Part shown: in pieces, positions 21,733 to 31,247 of the stretch
Layout: every line of letters begins with the position of its first letter
Numbering within the stretch: position 1 is the first letter of the stretch
Assembly (NCBI GenBank): GCA_947471745.1
Contig: CANJKZ010000084.1
Span: 658,501 to 722,500, forward strand
DNA: 64,000 nucleotides
Source: Closterium sp. Naga37s-1
Taxonomy: Eukaryota > Streptophyta > Zygnematophyceae > Desmidiales > Closteriaceae
Reading direction: 5' to 3'
Notes under the pieces: model-generated
What the model saw: the letters and a program-made list of their open reading frames with translations, nothing else
Database searches by the model: none
What the model was told of the DNA's origin: nothing
Made by a program: the position numbers and the translations under genes

Positions 21733-22374
21733 ACCCCCTCCCCCCCCAGGGGCCTGCCCCCTCAGGTGTGTCCCAGGTAGACCCTGCCGAGCCGGTCGAG
21801 GTAGCTGTCGACTCAGGTGCTGAGTCTGGGGGTGCTGAGCCTGCGGGTGCGGGGACTGGGGGTGCTGAGTCTGGGGGTGCTGAGTCTGGGCGTGCTGTGC
21901 CTTGGGGTGCTGAGCCTGGGCGTGTGGAGCCTAAGGGTACTGTGTCTGGAGGTGCTGAGCCTGCACGTGCTGCGTCTGGAGGTGCCCTAGGTGTCTCGCC
22001 ACGGCGGGAGCCTCTCTCTCCACAGCAGCTTCGTGAGTGGTACTCTCGGCTCTGTCAGGGTGCTGCTGGTGCTGGTGCTGCTGGAGGTGCTGCTGGTGCT
22101 GGAGGTGCTGCTGGAGCTTCTGGAGGTGCTGCTGGAGGTGCTGCTGGTGCTGGGGGTGGTGCTGGAGCTGCTGGAGGTGCCGCTGGTGCTGGAGCTGCTG
22201 GAGGTTGTGCTTGTGCTGGAGCTGCTGGAGGTGGTGCTGGTGCTGGAGCTGCTGGAGGTGCTGCTGGTGCTGGAGCTGCTGGAGGTGCTGCTGGGACTGG
22301 AGACCCTAGGGCTGAGGGTACCGGTTCTGTCTCTGCTGTTTCTGGAGGCACTGTGCAGCCGCGGCCGTACTACG
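21733..22374 (+). pseudogene. Element C integrase-RT linker
   Basis: Out of frame with the preceding polyprotein. Encodes VDPAEPVEVAVDSGAE, then Gly/Ala/Glu repeats, then QQLREWYSRL and a (GA)n-rich tract built on the triplet-like ctgctggaggtg unit. It stops at element D, inserted within gccgtactacg/ttccgc. Confidence 0.8.
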
Positions 22375-22506
22375 TGTCAAACTTATATCTGCTATAGTCT
22401 ATTTAGGCTGTAGTGGGGTAGTTCTTAGAGGGTACAACACTTATGTGTTTTCTACTTGTACCCATCTCATTTCTAGTTCATTCATTCTTTCGTCAATTAT
22501 CTCACA
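22375..22506 (+). repeat. Element D 5' LTR
   Basis: 132 bp, TGTCAAAC...CTCACA, immediately followed by the primer site. Confidence 0.94.
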
Positions 22507-22589
22507 TGGTATAGAGCTAGTTTCGAGTTTCTTCTTAAAAAGGGCCCACCACTGAAATTTTTCTTACCTGCTCGACGCGCGCGTCGCGC

Positions 22590-23677
22590 CTGTCCTTCGA
22601 GGCCCGTAGCGGCCCCTGCGCCTGCCCTTAGAGCCAGCGCCGGCCCCGTTAGGCCCCATAAGGCCCCTTAAGGCCCCGTTTACGGCCCCGTTTATGGCCC
22701 CGTAAGGCCCCGTTTACGGCCCCGTTTAAGGCCCCGTAAGGCCCCGTAAGGCCCCGTAAGGCCCCGTAACGCCCCGTTTACGGCCCCGTTTAAGGCCCCG
22801 TAAGGCCCCATAAGGCCTCGTAAGGCCCCGTAAGGCCCCGTTAGGCCCCGTAAGGCACCGTAAGGCTCCGTTTAGGGCCCCGTTTAAGGCCCCGTACGGC
22901 CCCGTAAGGCCCCGTAAGGCCCCGTTTACGGCCCCGTTTAAGGCCCCGTAAGGCCCCGTAAGGCCCTGTAAGGCCCCGTCAGGCCCCGTTTAAGGCCCTG
23001 TTAGGCCCCGTAAGGCCCTGCAAGGCCCCGTCAGGCCCCGTCAGGCCCCGTTTGCGGCCCCGTCAGGCCCCGTAAGGCCCCGTCAGGCCCCGTTAGAGGC
23101 CCCATACGGCCCCGTCAGGACCCGTTAGCGGCCCCGTCAGGCCCCGTAAGGCCCCGTCCGGCCCTGCCCCGGCCCTACCCCAACCTGTCGCGGCCCTGCG
23201 CCGGCCCTGCTACGGCTCTGTCGCAGCTCTGCCCCGGCCCTGCTCCGGCACTGTTGCAGCCCTGCCCCGGCCCTCGCCCCAACCCTGTCTCGGCCCTGCC
23301 CCGGCCCTGCTCCTGCACTTCCGCGGCCCGGCCCCGGCCCTGCCCCGGACCTGTCGCGGCCTCGCCCCGGCCCTGTCCCGGCCCTGCTCCGACCCTGCCC
23401 CGGCCCTGCCCAGGCCCTGCCCCGGCCCTGCCCCGGCCCTGCCCCGGCCCTGCACCCTGCCCCGGCCCTGCCCCGGCCCTGCCCCGGCCCTGCCCAGGCC
23501 CTGCCCCGGCCCTGCCCCGGCCCTGCCCCGGCCCTGCCCCGGCCCTGCCCCCTGCCCCGGCCCTGCCCCGGCTCTGCCTCGGCCCTGCCCCTGCCCTGCT
23601 CCTGCACTGTCGCGGCCCTGCCCAACCCGGCCCCGGATCTTTTGCGGCCCGGCCCCGGCCCTGCCCCGGCCTCGCCA
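22590..23677 (+). repeat. Element D leader minisatellite (two kinds of unit)
   Basis: The first block has tens of ggccccgtaa or ggccccgttt units (about 22640-23160). The second block has ccctgccccgg units (about 23160-23660). No convincing coding capacity. Confidence 0.88.
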
Positions 23678-23773
23678 CTGGTAAGAGCGCCGCGCTGCCG
23701 AGCCGCGCCGCCCTGCCTAGCCTGCCCTGACGAGTTGCACTGCTGCTGCTGCTAGCCTGCTGCTGCTCCTGTC

Positions 23774-24222
23774 ATGGCTAGTCTCAATGTTCTTACCTTT
23801 GATGCTGAGGGTCGAGCTGTTGACTTTGAGGTCTGGCTAGATGATCTGCAGCTTTTCCTTCAATGCGATAGCAAGGATGGCCTCTCACTGTTCGATCTCA
23901 CGTCTGGCGCCTCTACTGCCCCTGCTGCTGATGCTGACAGTACTGTTCGCTCGCAGTGGCTCACGCGCGATGCTGCTGCTCGTCTTGCTGTGCGTAATCA
24001 CCTGCCGTCTACTGAGCGCGCGCACTTTAGTCAGTACAAGAGTGCTAGGGCTCTGTACGACGCTGTAGTTGCACGCTACTCCTCCCCTACCACTGCTGCC
24101 CTCAGCCACCTTATGCTGCCGTACCTTTTTCCTGACCTTCCCGCCTTTGCCACAGTTGCTGACCTAGTTGCTCACCTCCGCACTAGTGACGCTCGCTACC
24201 GCGCTGCCCTTCCCACTGAGTC
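23774..24222 (+). pseudogene. Element D truncated Gag
   Basis: MASLNVLTFDAEGRAVDFEV, DDLQLFLQC and RYRAALPTE are present, then the reading jumps to SGSCVQSG at the deletion junction near 24222. The rest of Gag, the poly-glycine insert, the zinc knuckle and the protease core are missing. The downstream pol frame is +1 to this one, so the fusion is not productive. Confidence 0.88.
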
Positions 24223-25600
24223 AGGTAGCTGCGTCCAGTCAGGTGTTTGCTGCCGCGTCCAGGTCTAGTCCTGCGTCTGCCCCCTGCTCGTGTCGCCCTT
24301 TGGCACACGAGACTCTCCTTTGGCACCACCGCCTTGGTCACCCCTCCCTGCCTCGTCTTCGAGGTATGGCCTCCCGTGCCCTTGTCTCGGGTCTACCCAG
24401 GTCCCTCCCTTCCCTTCCTCCGGGGCCTGCCCCCACCTGTGTTCCTTGTGTCGAGGGCCGGCAGCGCGCCGCCCCTCACTCCTCCTCGTTTCCTCCGACT
24501 GAGGCTCCTCTGCAGACTCTTCACATGGACGTGTGGGGCCCAGCCCGCGTCCGTGGACAGGGTCACGAGCGCTACTTCCTCCTGGTCGTTGACGACTACT
24601 CGCGTTACACCACAGTCTTCCCCTTGCGCAGCAAGGGTGAGGTCCCTGAGGTGTTGATCGACTGGATCCGCGGTGCTCGTCGCCAGTTCAGTGAGAGTTT
24701 CGGCTCAGACCTTCCTGTTCTGCGTCTGCACTCGGACAGAGGCGAGGAGTTTTCCTCCGACCTCCTGAGAGCCTTCTATCATTCGGAGGGCATCCGCCAG
24801 ACGTTCACGCTTCCGGCCTCCCCGCAGCAAAATGGGATTGCTGAGCGCCGCATTGGCATGGTCATGGACGTCGCTCGTACGTCCATGATCCATGCGGCTG
24901 CTCCCCATCTTCTGTGGCCGTTCGCGGTTCAGTACGCGGCGCATCAGATCAACCTTCAGCCTCGTGTCTCCTTGCCGGAGACCACACCTACTCTGCGGTG
25001 GACGGGGAAGGTTGGCGATGCGTCTGCGTTTCGTGTCTGGGGATCTCGAGCTTTTGTCCGCGATACTACCGCGGACAAGCTGTCCTCCCGTGCCGTTCCC
25101 TGTGTCTTCCTTGGCTTCCCTCCTGACGCACCCGGGTGGCAGTTCTACCACCCCACCTCGCGTCGTGTTCTGTCCTCTCAGGACGTCACGTTCGACGAGT
25201 CGGTGTCGTACTACCATCTCTTTCCCTACCGCACTGCCTCTCCCCCCCCCCCGCCGCTCTTCCTCGCACCAGGTACTCCCCTAGTCGACCCCCTCCCCCC
25301 CAAGGGTCTTACCCCCTCAGGTGTGTCCCAGGTAGACCCTGCCGAGCCGGTCGAGGTAGCTGTCGACTCAGGTGCTGCTAGGGGTGCTTACCCTGCGGGT
25401 GTGGGGCCTGGGGGTGCGGAGACTGGGGGTGCTGAGTCTAGGGGTGCTGAGCCTGGGGGTGTGGCGCCTGAGGGTACTACGTCTGGAGGTGCTGAGCCTG
25501 CGTGTGCTGAGTCTGGAGGTGCTCTAGGTGTCCCGTCGCGGCGGGAGCCCCTCTCTCCACAGCGGCTTCGTGAGTGGTACTCTCGGCGCTGTCGAGGTGC
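24223..25600 (+). pseudogene. Element D integrase
   Basis: Opens within the old protease tail (SQVAASSQVFAAASRSS), then LLWHHRLGHPSLPRL, DVWGPARVRGQGHERYF, LHSDRGEEFSS and QQNGIAERRIG. The D,D,E residues are present. No in-frame start of its own is obvious because the upstream deletion removed it. The frame runs on through the Gly/Ala linker to 26045. Confidence 0.85.
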
Positions 25601-28252
25601 TGCTGGTGCTGGAGCTGCTGGAGGTACTGGAGGTGCTACTGGAGCTACTGTAGGTGGTGCTGGTGCTGGAGCTACTGGAGGTGCTGCTGGTGCTGGAGGT
25701 GCTGCTGGCGCTGCTGGAGGTGCTGCTGGTGCTGGAGGTGCTGGAGGTGCTACTGGAGCTATTGGAGGTCTGGCGCTGCTGGAGGTGGTGCTGGTGCTGG
25801 AGCTCCTGGAGGTGCTGCTGGTGCTGGAGCTGCTGGAGCTCCTGGAGGTGCTGGCGCTGCTAGAGGTGGTGCTGGTGCTGGAGCTGCTGGAGGTGCTGCT
25901 GGGACTGGAGTCCCTGGGGCTGAGGGTACCGATTCTGTCTCTGCTGTTTCTGGAGGCGCTGCGCGGCCGCGGCCGTACTACGTTCCGCTCCTTCAGCAGG
26001 TTCTTGGCTCCCCGCCTTCTCCTGGTCCTCCTCCTCCTTTCCTGAGTCCACCGCCTGTCCAGTCTCAGTCGCAGTTGCAGCCGGCCTCTCCCCTGCCTGG
26101 TCCTTCTCCTTACTCTAGTCCGACTAGAGGTCTTACGGAGCGTCGAGAGCCTGAGTCTCGTCCTGTGTCGCCTGCGCCTCGTTCTGCGTCGCCTGTCCGC
26201 ACTGTTCGTGCTGGTCGTGTTTCGCGTCCGCGTCTTCCTCCTGTCCCAGGCACTCACTCTATGACACTGCGTCCTTCTACTGCTTCACAGCGTGTCCCTC
26301 TGCCCTCTCCTCCTGCGTCCTCTCTTCCTGACGGTCCGGACCCCGAGTCTGACTCCCTTCGTGCTGCTAGTCCTACTGTCACGCGCTTTCTGGCCACTGC
26401 TGTCACTGACCCTCTGTTTGAGTCCTCGGCTGCGTCTGCTCTTGTTGCTGAGCTTGTTGACTTTGCTGCAGCCAGTCGCCTAGACTACGCCACTAGTCTT
26501 GTTGCTGAGTCTGCGTCTGCGTCTGTCTGTCCTCCGTCCGTCGGGGGTGAGTGTGCTCTTGGCACGGACGTCCTTGAGGACAGGCAGGAGGACCTTGAGT
26601 GCTTTGCCGCTGCTTCACCTCATCTCGTGTCCATGCTGCTTGCCCCTGAGGGAGACCCGGATGCACCAGACATCCCGACGCCGCGCTCTTATGCAGAGGC
26701 GATAGAGGGTCCCTACTCCTCTCAGTGGCAGGCAGCCATGGACGCAGAGATGGCTTCCCGGAAGTCCACAGGCACCTACGTAGACGAGGTTCCCCCACCT
26801 GGGGCGAACATCGTCAGTGGCATGTGGATCTTCAGGGTGAAGCGGCCGCCGGGTTCTCCGCCTGCCTTCAAGGCGCGTTACGTTGCACGTGGCTTCAGTC
26901 AGCGACAGGGAGTTGACTTCTTTCAGACCTTCTCCCCTACCCCGAAGATGACCACTCTTCGGGTACTGCTGCACGTTGCTGCTCAGCGTGACTACGAGCT
27001 CCACTCGCTTGACTTCAGCACAGCCTTCCTACAGGGCAGCCTGCACGAGGAGATCTGGCTGCGCCGCCCACCTGGCTTCACTGGGTCGTTTCCTGCTGGT
27101 ACCCAGTGGAGCCTCCGGCGGCCAGTCTACGGTCTCCGCCAGGCGCCCCGTGAGTGGCACGACACGCTCAGGACGACTCTTGCTGCTCTTGGTTTTGCTC
27201 CTTCCACTGCTGACCCTTCTCTGTTTCTACGCACTGACGCTACTGTGCCGCCGTTCTACGTTCTTGTGTACGTAGACGACCTTGTCTTTGCTACTGCTGA
27301 CACGGAGGCACTCGCCCACGTGAAGTCCGAGCTGCAGAAGAGACACACGTGCAAAGACCTGGGTGAGCTGACAAGCTATCTTGGCTTGTGGATCACCCAG
27401 GACAGAGCACAGCGCACCATTACCTTGACTCAGTCACACATGGTGCAGCAGGTCCTTCAGCGCTTCGGCTTCACCTACTCCTCGCCACAGTCCACTCCTC
27501 TGCCTACCGGTCACTCGCTCTCAGCTCCACCTTCGGACGAGTCCGTAGAGCCGAGTGGCCCGTATCCAGAGCTTGTGGGCTGCCTCATGTACCTGATGAC
27601 CTGCACACGACCTGACCTCGCATACCCTCTCAGCCTTCTGGCTCGCTACGTGGCTCCCGGCAGGCACCGAAAGGTGCACTGGGATGCTGCGAAGAGGGTG
27701 TTGCGATACTTGTGCAGTACATCGGGCATGGGGCTCGTGCTTGGAGGACGGGCTCGAGTTGTCCTCACTGGTCACGCTGACGCCTCCTGGGTTGACGACT
27801 TGGCTACGCAGCGGTCGTCACAGGGTTACATCTTCAGCCTTGGCTCCGGTTCTGTCTCCTGGCGGTCTACCCGCTCTTCTTCTGTTCTCAGCTCCAGTTG
27901 TGAGGCTGAGATCTACGCTGGGGCCATGGCTGCACAGGAGCTTCGCTGGCTCACCTACCTGTTGACCGACTTGGGAGAGGCGCCTCGTTCTCCTCCAGTT
28001 CTGTACGTCGACAACAAGGCCATGCTGGCCTTGTGTCAGGAGCACAGACTGGAGCACAGAACGAAGCACATTGCTCTGCGCTACTTCCTTGCTCGAGAGT
28101 TGCAGCAGCGTGGCCAGCTTCGTCTTGCTTACGTGGCCTCTCAGGCCAACACTGCTGATGTTTTCACCAAGGCACTTCAGCCTTGTGATCATCAGCGTTT
28201 CTGTACTGTGTTAGGCCTTGTACCTACTGTGCCTCACTTGTTGACTTCTTGA
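25574..28252 (+). CDS. Element D RT-RNase H (892 aa open frame)
   Basis: Intact from the linker to the stop after VPHLLTS. The first 130 residues overlap the integrase linker in another frame and are probably not genuine. Pro/Ser-rich linker (PPSPGPPPPFLSPP), then RT from WIFRVKRPPGSPPAFKARYV near residue 417, LDFSTAFLQGSLHEEIW, and YVDDLVFATAD near residue 565. RNase H has GHADASWVDD near 732, CEAEIYAGAMAAQE near 775 and YVDNKAMLAL near 810. Every catalytic motif I can see is intact, so this is the best-preserved RT-RNase H in the window. Confidence 0.9.
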   Translation: MVLSALSRCCWCWSCWRYWRCYWSYCRWCWCWSYWRCCWCWRCCWRCWRCCWCWRCWRCYWSYWRSGAAGGGAGAGAPGGAAGAGAAGAPGGAGAARGGAGAGAAGGAAGTGVPGAEGTDSVSAVSGGAARPRPYYVPLLQQVLGSPPSPGPPPPFLSPPPVQSQSQLQPASPLPGPSPYSSPTRGLTERREPESRPVSPAPRSASPVRTVRAGRVSRPRLPPVPGTHSMTLRPSTASQRVPLPSPPASSLPDGPDPESDSLRAASPTVTRFLATAVTDPLFESSAASALVAELVDFAAASRLDYATSLVAESASASVCPPSVGGECALGTDVLEDRQEDLECFAAASPHLVSMLLAPEGDPDAPDIPTPRSYAEAIEGPYSSQWQAAMDAEMASRKSTGTYVDEVPPPGANIVSGMWIFRVKRPPGSPPAFKARYVARGFSQRQGVDFFQTFSPTPKMTTLRVLLHVAAQRDYELHSLDFSTAFLQGSLHEEIWLRRPPGFTGSFPAGTQWSLRRPVYGLRQAPREWHDTLRTTLAALGFAPSTADPSLFLRTDATVPPFYVLVYVDDLVFATADTEALAHVKSELQKRHTCKDLGELTSYLGLWITQDRAQRTITLTQSHMVQQVLQRFGFTYSSPQSTPLPTGHSLSAPPSDESVEPSGPYPELVGCLMYLMTCTRPDLAYPLSLLARYVAPGRHRKVHWDAAKRVLRYLCSTSGMGLVLGGRARVVLTGHADASWVDDLATQRSSQGYIFSLGSGSVSWRSTRSSSVLSSSCEAEIYAGAMAAQELRWLTYLLTDLGEAPRSPPVLYVDNKAMLALCQEHRLEHRTKHIALRYFLARELQQRGQLRLAYVASQANTADVFTKALQPCDHQRFCTVLGLVPTVPHLLTS

Positions 28253-28481
28253 CTCTGCTTGTACTGTACTCTATATACTTATACCTGCATGCTTACACTT
28301 GCTAGGTTGTGTTCACTGTACTGTTTGCTTTCTTTTATATAACTCTGCATGTGAACTGGCCTTATGGCCCTTTGCTTGTGCTCAGACTATGTGGTGACTT
28401 TGTGATCCACCCTGAGCTTGCTTTGCTTTTCTTGACTGGTCTTGTGACCTCTTGTTCTCCCCCACTTTGCCTATGGTGGTG
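28253..28481 (+). other. Conserved 3' region of the short-LTR elements
   Basis: About 230 bp from the RNase H stop to the 3' LTR, ending in the polypurine-type tract. The same region follows RNase H in B, C, H and J and survives in E. Conservation without coding suggests a cis role in reverse transcription or 3' end formation; this is inference. Confidence 0.7.
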
Positions 28482-28613
28482 TGTCAAACTTATATCTGCT
28501 ATAGTCTATTTAGGCTGTAGTGGGGTAGTTCTTAGAGGGTACAACACTTATGTGTTTTCTACTTGTACCCATCTCATTTCTAGTTCATTCACTCTTTCGT
28601 CAATTATCTCACA
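28482..28613 (+). repeat. Element D 3' LTR
   Basis: 132 bp, followed by TSD ctacg. Confidence 0.94.
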
Positions 28614-30889
28614 CTACGTTCCGCTTCTTCAGCAGGTTCTTGGCTCCCCGCCTTCTCCTGGTCCTCCACCTCCTTCCCTGAGTCCACCGCCTGTCCCGTC
28701 TCAGTCGCAGTTACAGCCGGCCTCTCCACTGCCTGGTCCTTCTCCTTACTCTGGACCGACTAGAGGTCTTACGGAGCGTCGTGAGCCTGAGTCGCGTCCT
28801 GTGTCGCCTGTGTCTCGTTCTACGTCGCCTGTCCGTTCTGTTCGCGCTGGTCGTGTTTCACGTCCGCGTCCTCCTCCTGTCCCTGGCACTCACTCTATGA
28901 CTCTGCGTCCTGCGACTGCTCCACAGCGTCTCCCTCTGCCCTCTCCTCCTGCGTCCTCTCTTCCTGCCGGTCCGGACCCTGCGTCTGACTCCCTCCGTGC
29001 TGCTCGTCCAGCTATCACGCGTTTTCTGGCCACTGCTGTCACTGACCCTTTGTTTGAGTCCACTGCTGCGTCTTCTCTCGTTGCTGAGCTTGTTGATTTT
29101 GCTGCTGCCTGTCGCCTAGACTTCGCCACTAGTCTTGTTGCTGAGTCTGCGTCTGCGTCTGTCTGTCCTCCGTCCGTCGGGGGTGAGTGTGCTCTTGGCA
29201 CGAACGTTCTTGAGGACAGACAGGAGGAGTTTGAGTGCTTTGCTGCTTCTGTACCTCATCTCGTGTCCATGCTGCTTGCCCCTGAGGGAGACCCGGATGC
29301 ACCAAACATCCCGACCCCACGCTCTTACGCAGAGGCGATAGAGGGTCCCTACTCCTCTCAGTGGCAGGCAGCTATGGACGCCGAGATGGCTTCCTGGAAG
29401 TCCACACGCACCTACGTCGACGAGGTTCCCCCGCCTGGGGCGAACATCGTCAGTGGCATGTGGATCTTCAGGGTGAAGCGGCCGCCGGGTTCTCCGCCTG
29501 TCTTCAAGGCGCGTTACGTTGCACGTGGCTTCAGTCAGCGACAGGGAGTTAACTTCTTCCAGACCTTCTCCCCTACCCCGAAGATGACCACTCTTCGGGT
29601 ACTGCTGCACGTAGCTGCTCAGCGTAACTACGAGCTTCACTCGCTTCACTTCAGCACAACCTTCCTACAGGGCAGCCTGCACGAGGAGATCTGGCTGCGC
29701 CGCCCACCTGGCTTTACTGAGTCGTTTCCAGCTGGTACCCAGTGGAGCCTCCGGCAGCCAGTCTACGGTCTCCGCCATGCACCTCGTGAGTGGCACGACA
29801 CACTCAGGACGACTCTTGCTACTCTTGGTTTTGCTCCTTCCACTTCTGACCCTTCTCTGTTCTTACGCACTGACACTACTCTGCCGCCGTTCTACGTTCT
29901 CGTGTACGTAGACAACCTCGTCTTTGCTACTGCTGACACTGAGGCACTCGCCCACGTAAAGTCCGAGCTGCAGAAGAGACACACGTGCACAGATCTGGGT
30001 GAGCTGACAAGCTATCTTGGCTTGCGGATCACCCGGGACAGAGCACAGAGCACCATTACCTTGACTCAGTCACACATGGTGCAACAGGTCCTTCAGCGCT
30101 TTGGGTTCACGTACTCCTCGCCACAGTCCACTCCTCCGCCTACCGGTCACTCGCTCTCAGCTCCACCTTCGGACGAGTCCGTAGAGCCGAGTGGCCCGTG
30201 CCCAGAGCTTGTGGGCTGCCTCATGTACCTGATGACTTGCACACGACCTGACCTCGCATACCCTCTCAGCCTTCTGGCTCGCTACGTGGCTCCCGGCAGG
30301 CACCGAAAGGTGCACTGGGATGCTGCGAAGAGGGTGCTGCGATACTTGTGCAGTACATCGGGCATGGGGCTCGTGCTTGGAGGACGGGCTCAAGTTGTCC
30401 TCACTGGTCACGCTGACGCCTCCTGGGTTGACGACTTGGCTACGCAGCGGTCGTCACAGGGTTACACCTTCAGTCTTGGCTCCGGTTCTGTCTCTTGGCG
30501 GTCTACCCGTTCTTCTTCTGTTCTCAGCTCGAGTTGTGAGGCTGAGATCTACGCTGGGGCCATGGCTGCACAGGAGCTATGCTGGCTCACCTACCTGCTG
30601 ACCGACTTGGGAGAGGCACCTCGTTCTCCTCCAGTTCTGTACGTCGACAACAAGGCCATGCTGGCCTTGTGACATGAGCACAGATTGGAGCACAGAACGA
30701 AGCACATTGCTCTGCGCTACTTCCTTGCTCGAGAGTTGCAGCAGCGTGGCCAGCTTCGTCTTGCTTACGTGGCCTCTCAGGCCAACACTGCTGATGTTTT
30801 CACCAAGGCACTTCAGCCTTGTGATCATCAGCGTTTCTGTACTGTGTTAGGCCTTGTACCTACTGTGCCTCACTTGCTGACTTCTTGAC
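28614..30889 (+). pseudogene. Element C RT-RNase H (inactivated)
   Basis: Continues C after D. RT shows WIFRVKRPPGSPPVFKARYV and FSTTFLQGSLHEEIW, but the active site reads YVDNLVFATAD: Asp to Asn at 29914-29916 in the second catalytic Asp. RNase H has GHADASW, CEAEIYAG and YVDNKAM, then TGA at 30670-30672 before HEHRLEHRTKH. The remaining part runs to VPHLLTS at about 30888. Both changes would kill replication. Confidence 0.9.
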
Positions 30890-31116
30890 TCTGCTTGTAC
30901 TGTACTCTATATACTTATACCTTCATGCTTACTCTTGCTAGGTTGTGTTCACCGTATTGTTTGCTTTCCTTTATATAACTCTGCATGTGAACTGGCCTTG
31001 TGGCCCTTTGCTTGTGCTCAGACTGCGTGGTGACTTTGTGATCCACCCTGAGCTTGCTTTACCTTCTTGACTGGTCTTGTGACCTCTTGTTCTCCCCCAC
31101 TTTGCCTATGGGGGTG

Positions 31117-31247
31117 TGTCAAACTTATATATGCTATAGTCTGTTTAGGCTGTAGTGGGGTAGTCCTTAGAGGGTACAACACTTTTGTGTTTACTACTTG
31201 TACCCCACCTGTTTCCTAGTTCAATCATTCCCCTCACTATTCTCACA
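31117..31247 (+). repeat. Element C 3' LTR
   Basis: 131 bp, followed by TSD gttgc and the continuation of element A. Confidence 0.94.

Larger units (their letters stand above)
22375..28613 (+). mobile_element. Element D: copia element nested in C, protease and half of Gag deleted
   Basis: LTRs 22375-22506 and 28482-28613 (132 bp, one difference seen), TSD ctacg (22370-22374, 28614-28618). Primer site TGGTATAGAGC; GGGCCCACCAC at 22542-22552; CTGGTAAG at 23678-23685. An internal deletion joins Gag directly to the end of the protease region near 24222. RT-RNase H is open. The near-identical LTRs suggest a recent insertion, probably mobilised in trans. Confidence 0.94.
17720..31247 (+). mobile_element. 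Element C: short-LTR Ty1/copia element inserted in RNase H of A
   Basis: LTRs 17720-17850 and 31117-31247 (131 bp, nearly identical), TSD gttgc (17715-17719, 31248-31252). Primer site TGGTATAGAGC at 17851; purine tract TATGGGGGTG before the 3' LTR. The interior minus D is about 7.3 kb. A long intact gag-protease-integrase frame is present. The RT active site is mutated (YVDN) and RNase H has a stop. Confidence 0.94.

Noticed and set aside
22640-23160. CRISPR-like array (regular short repeats)
   Set aside because: Units of 8-12 bp abut directly with no unique spacers, and the setting is a eukaryotic retroelement leader.
23137-23730. Overlapping open frames of 150-170 codons rich in Gly/Arg or Pro/Ala
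   Set aside because: Pure translation of the leader minisatellite of element D in several frames on both strands.
28309-28613. N-terminal extension of the C RT frame starting in the D 3' region
   Set aside because: The codons 28309-28613 are the D 3' region and LTR read through by chance. The true C sequence resumes at the TSD, 28614.
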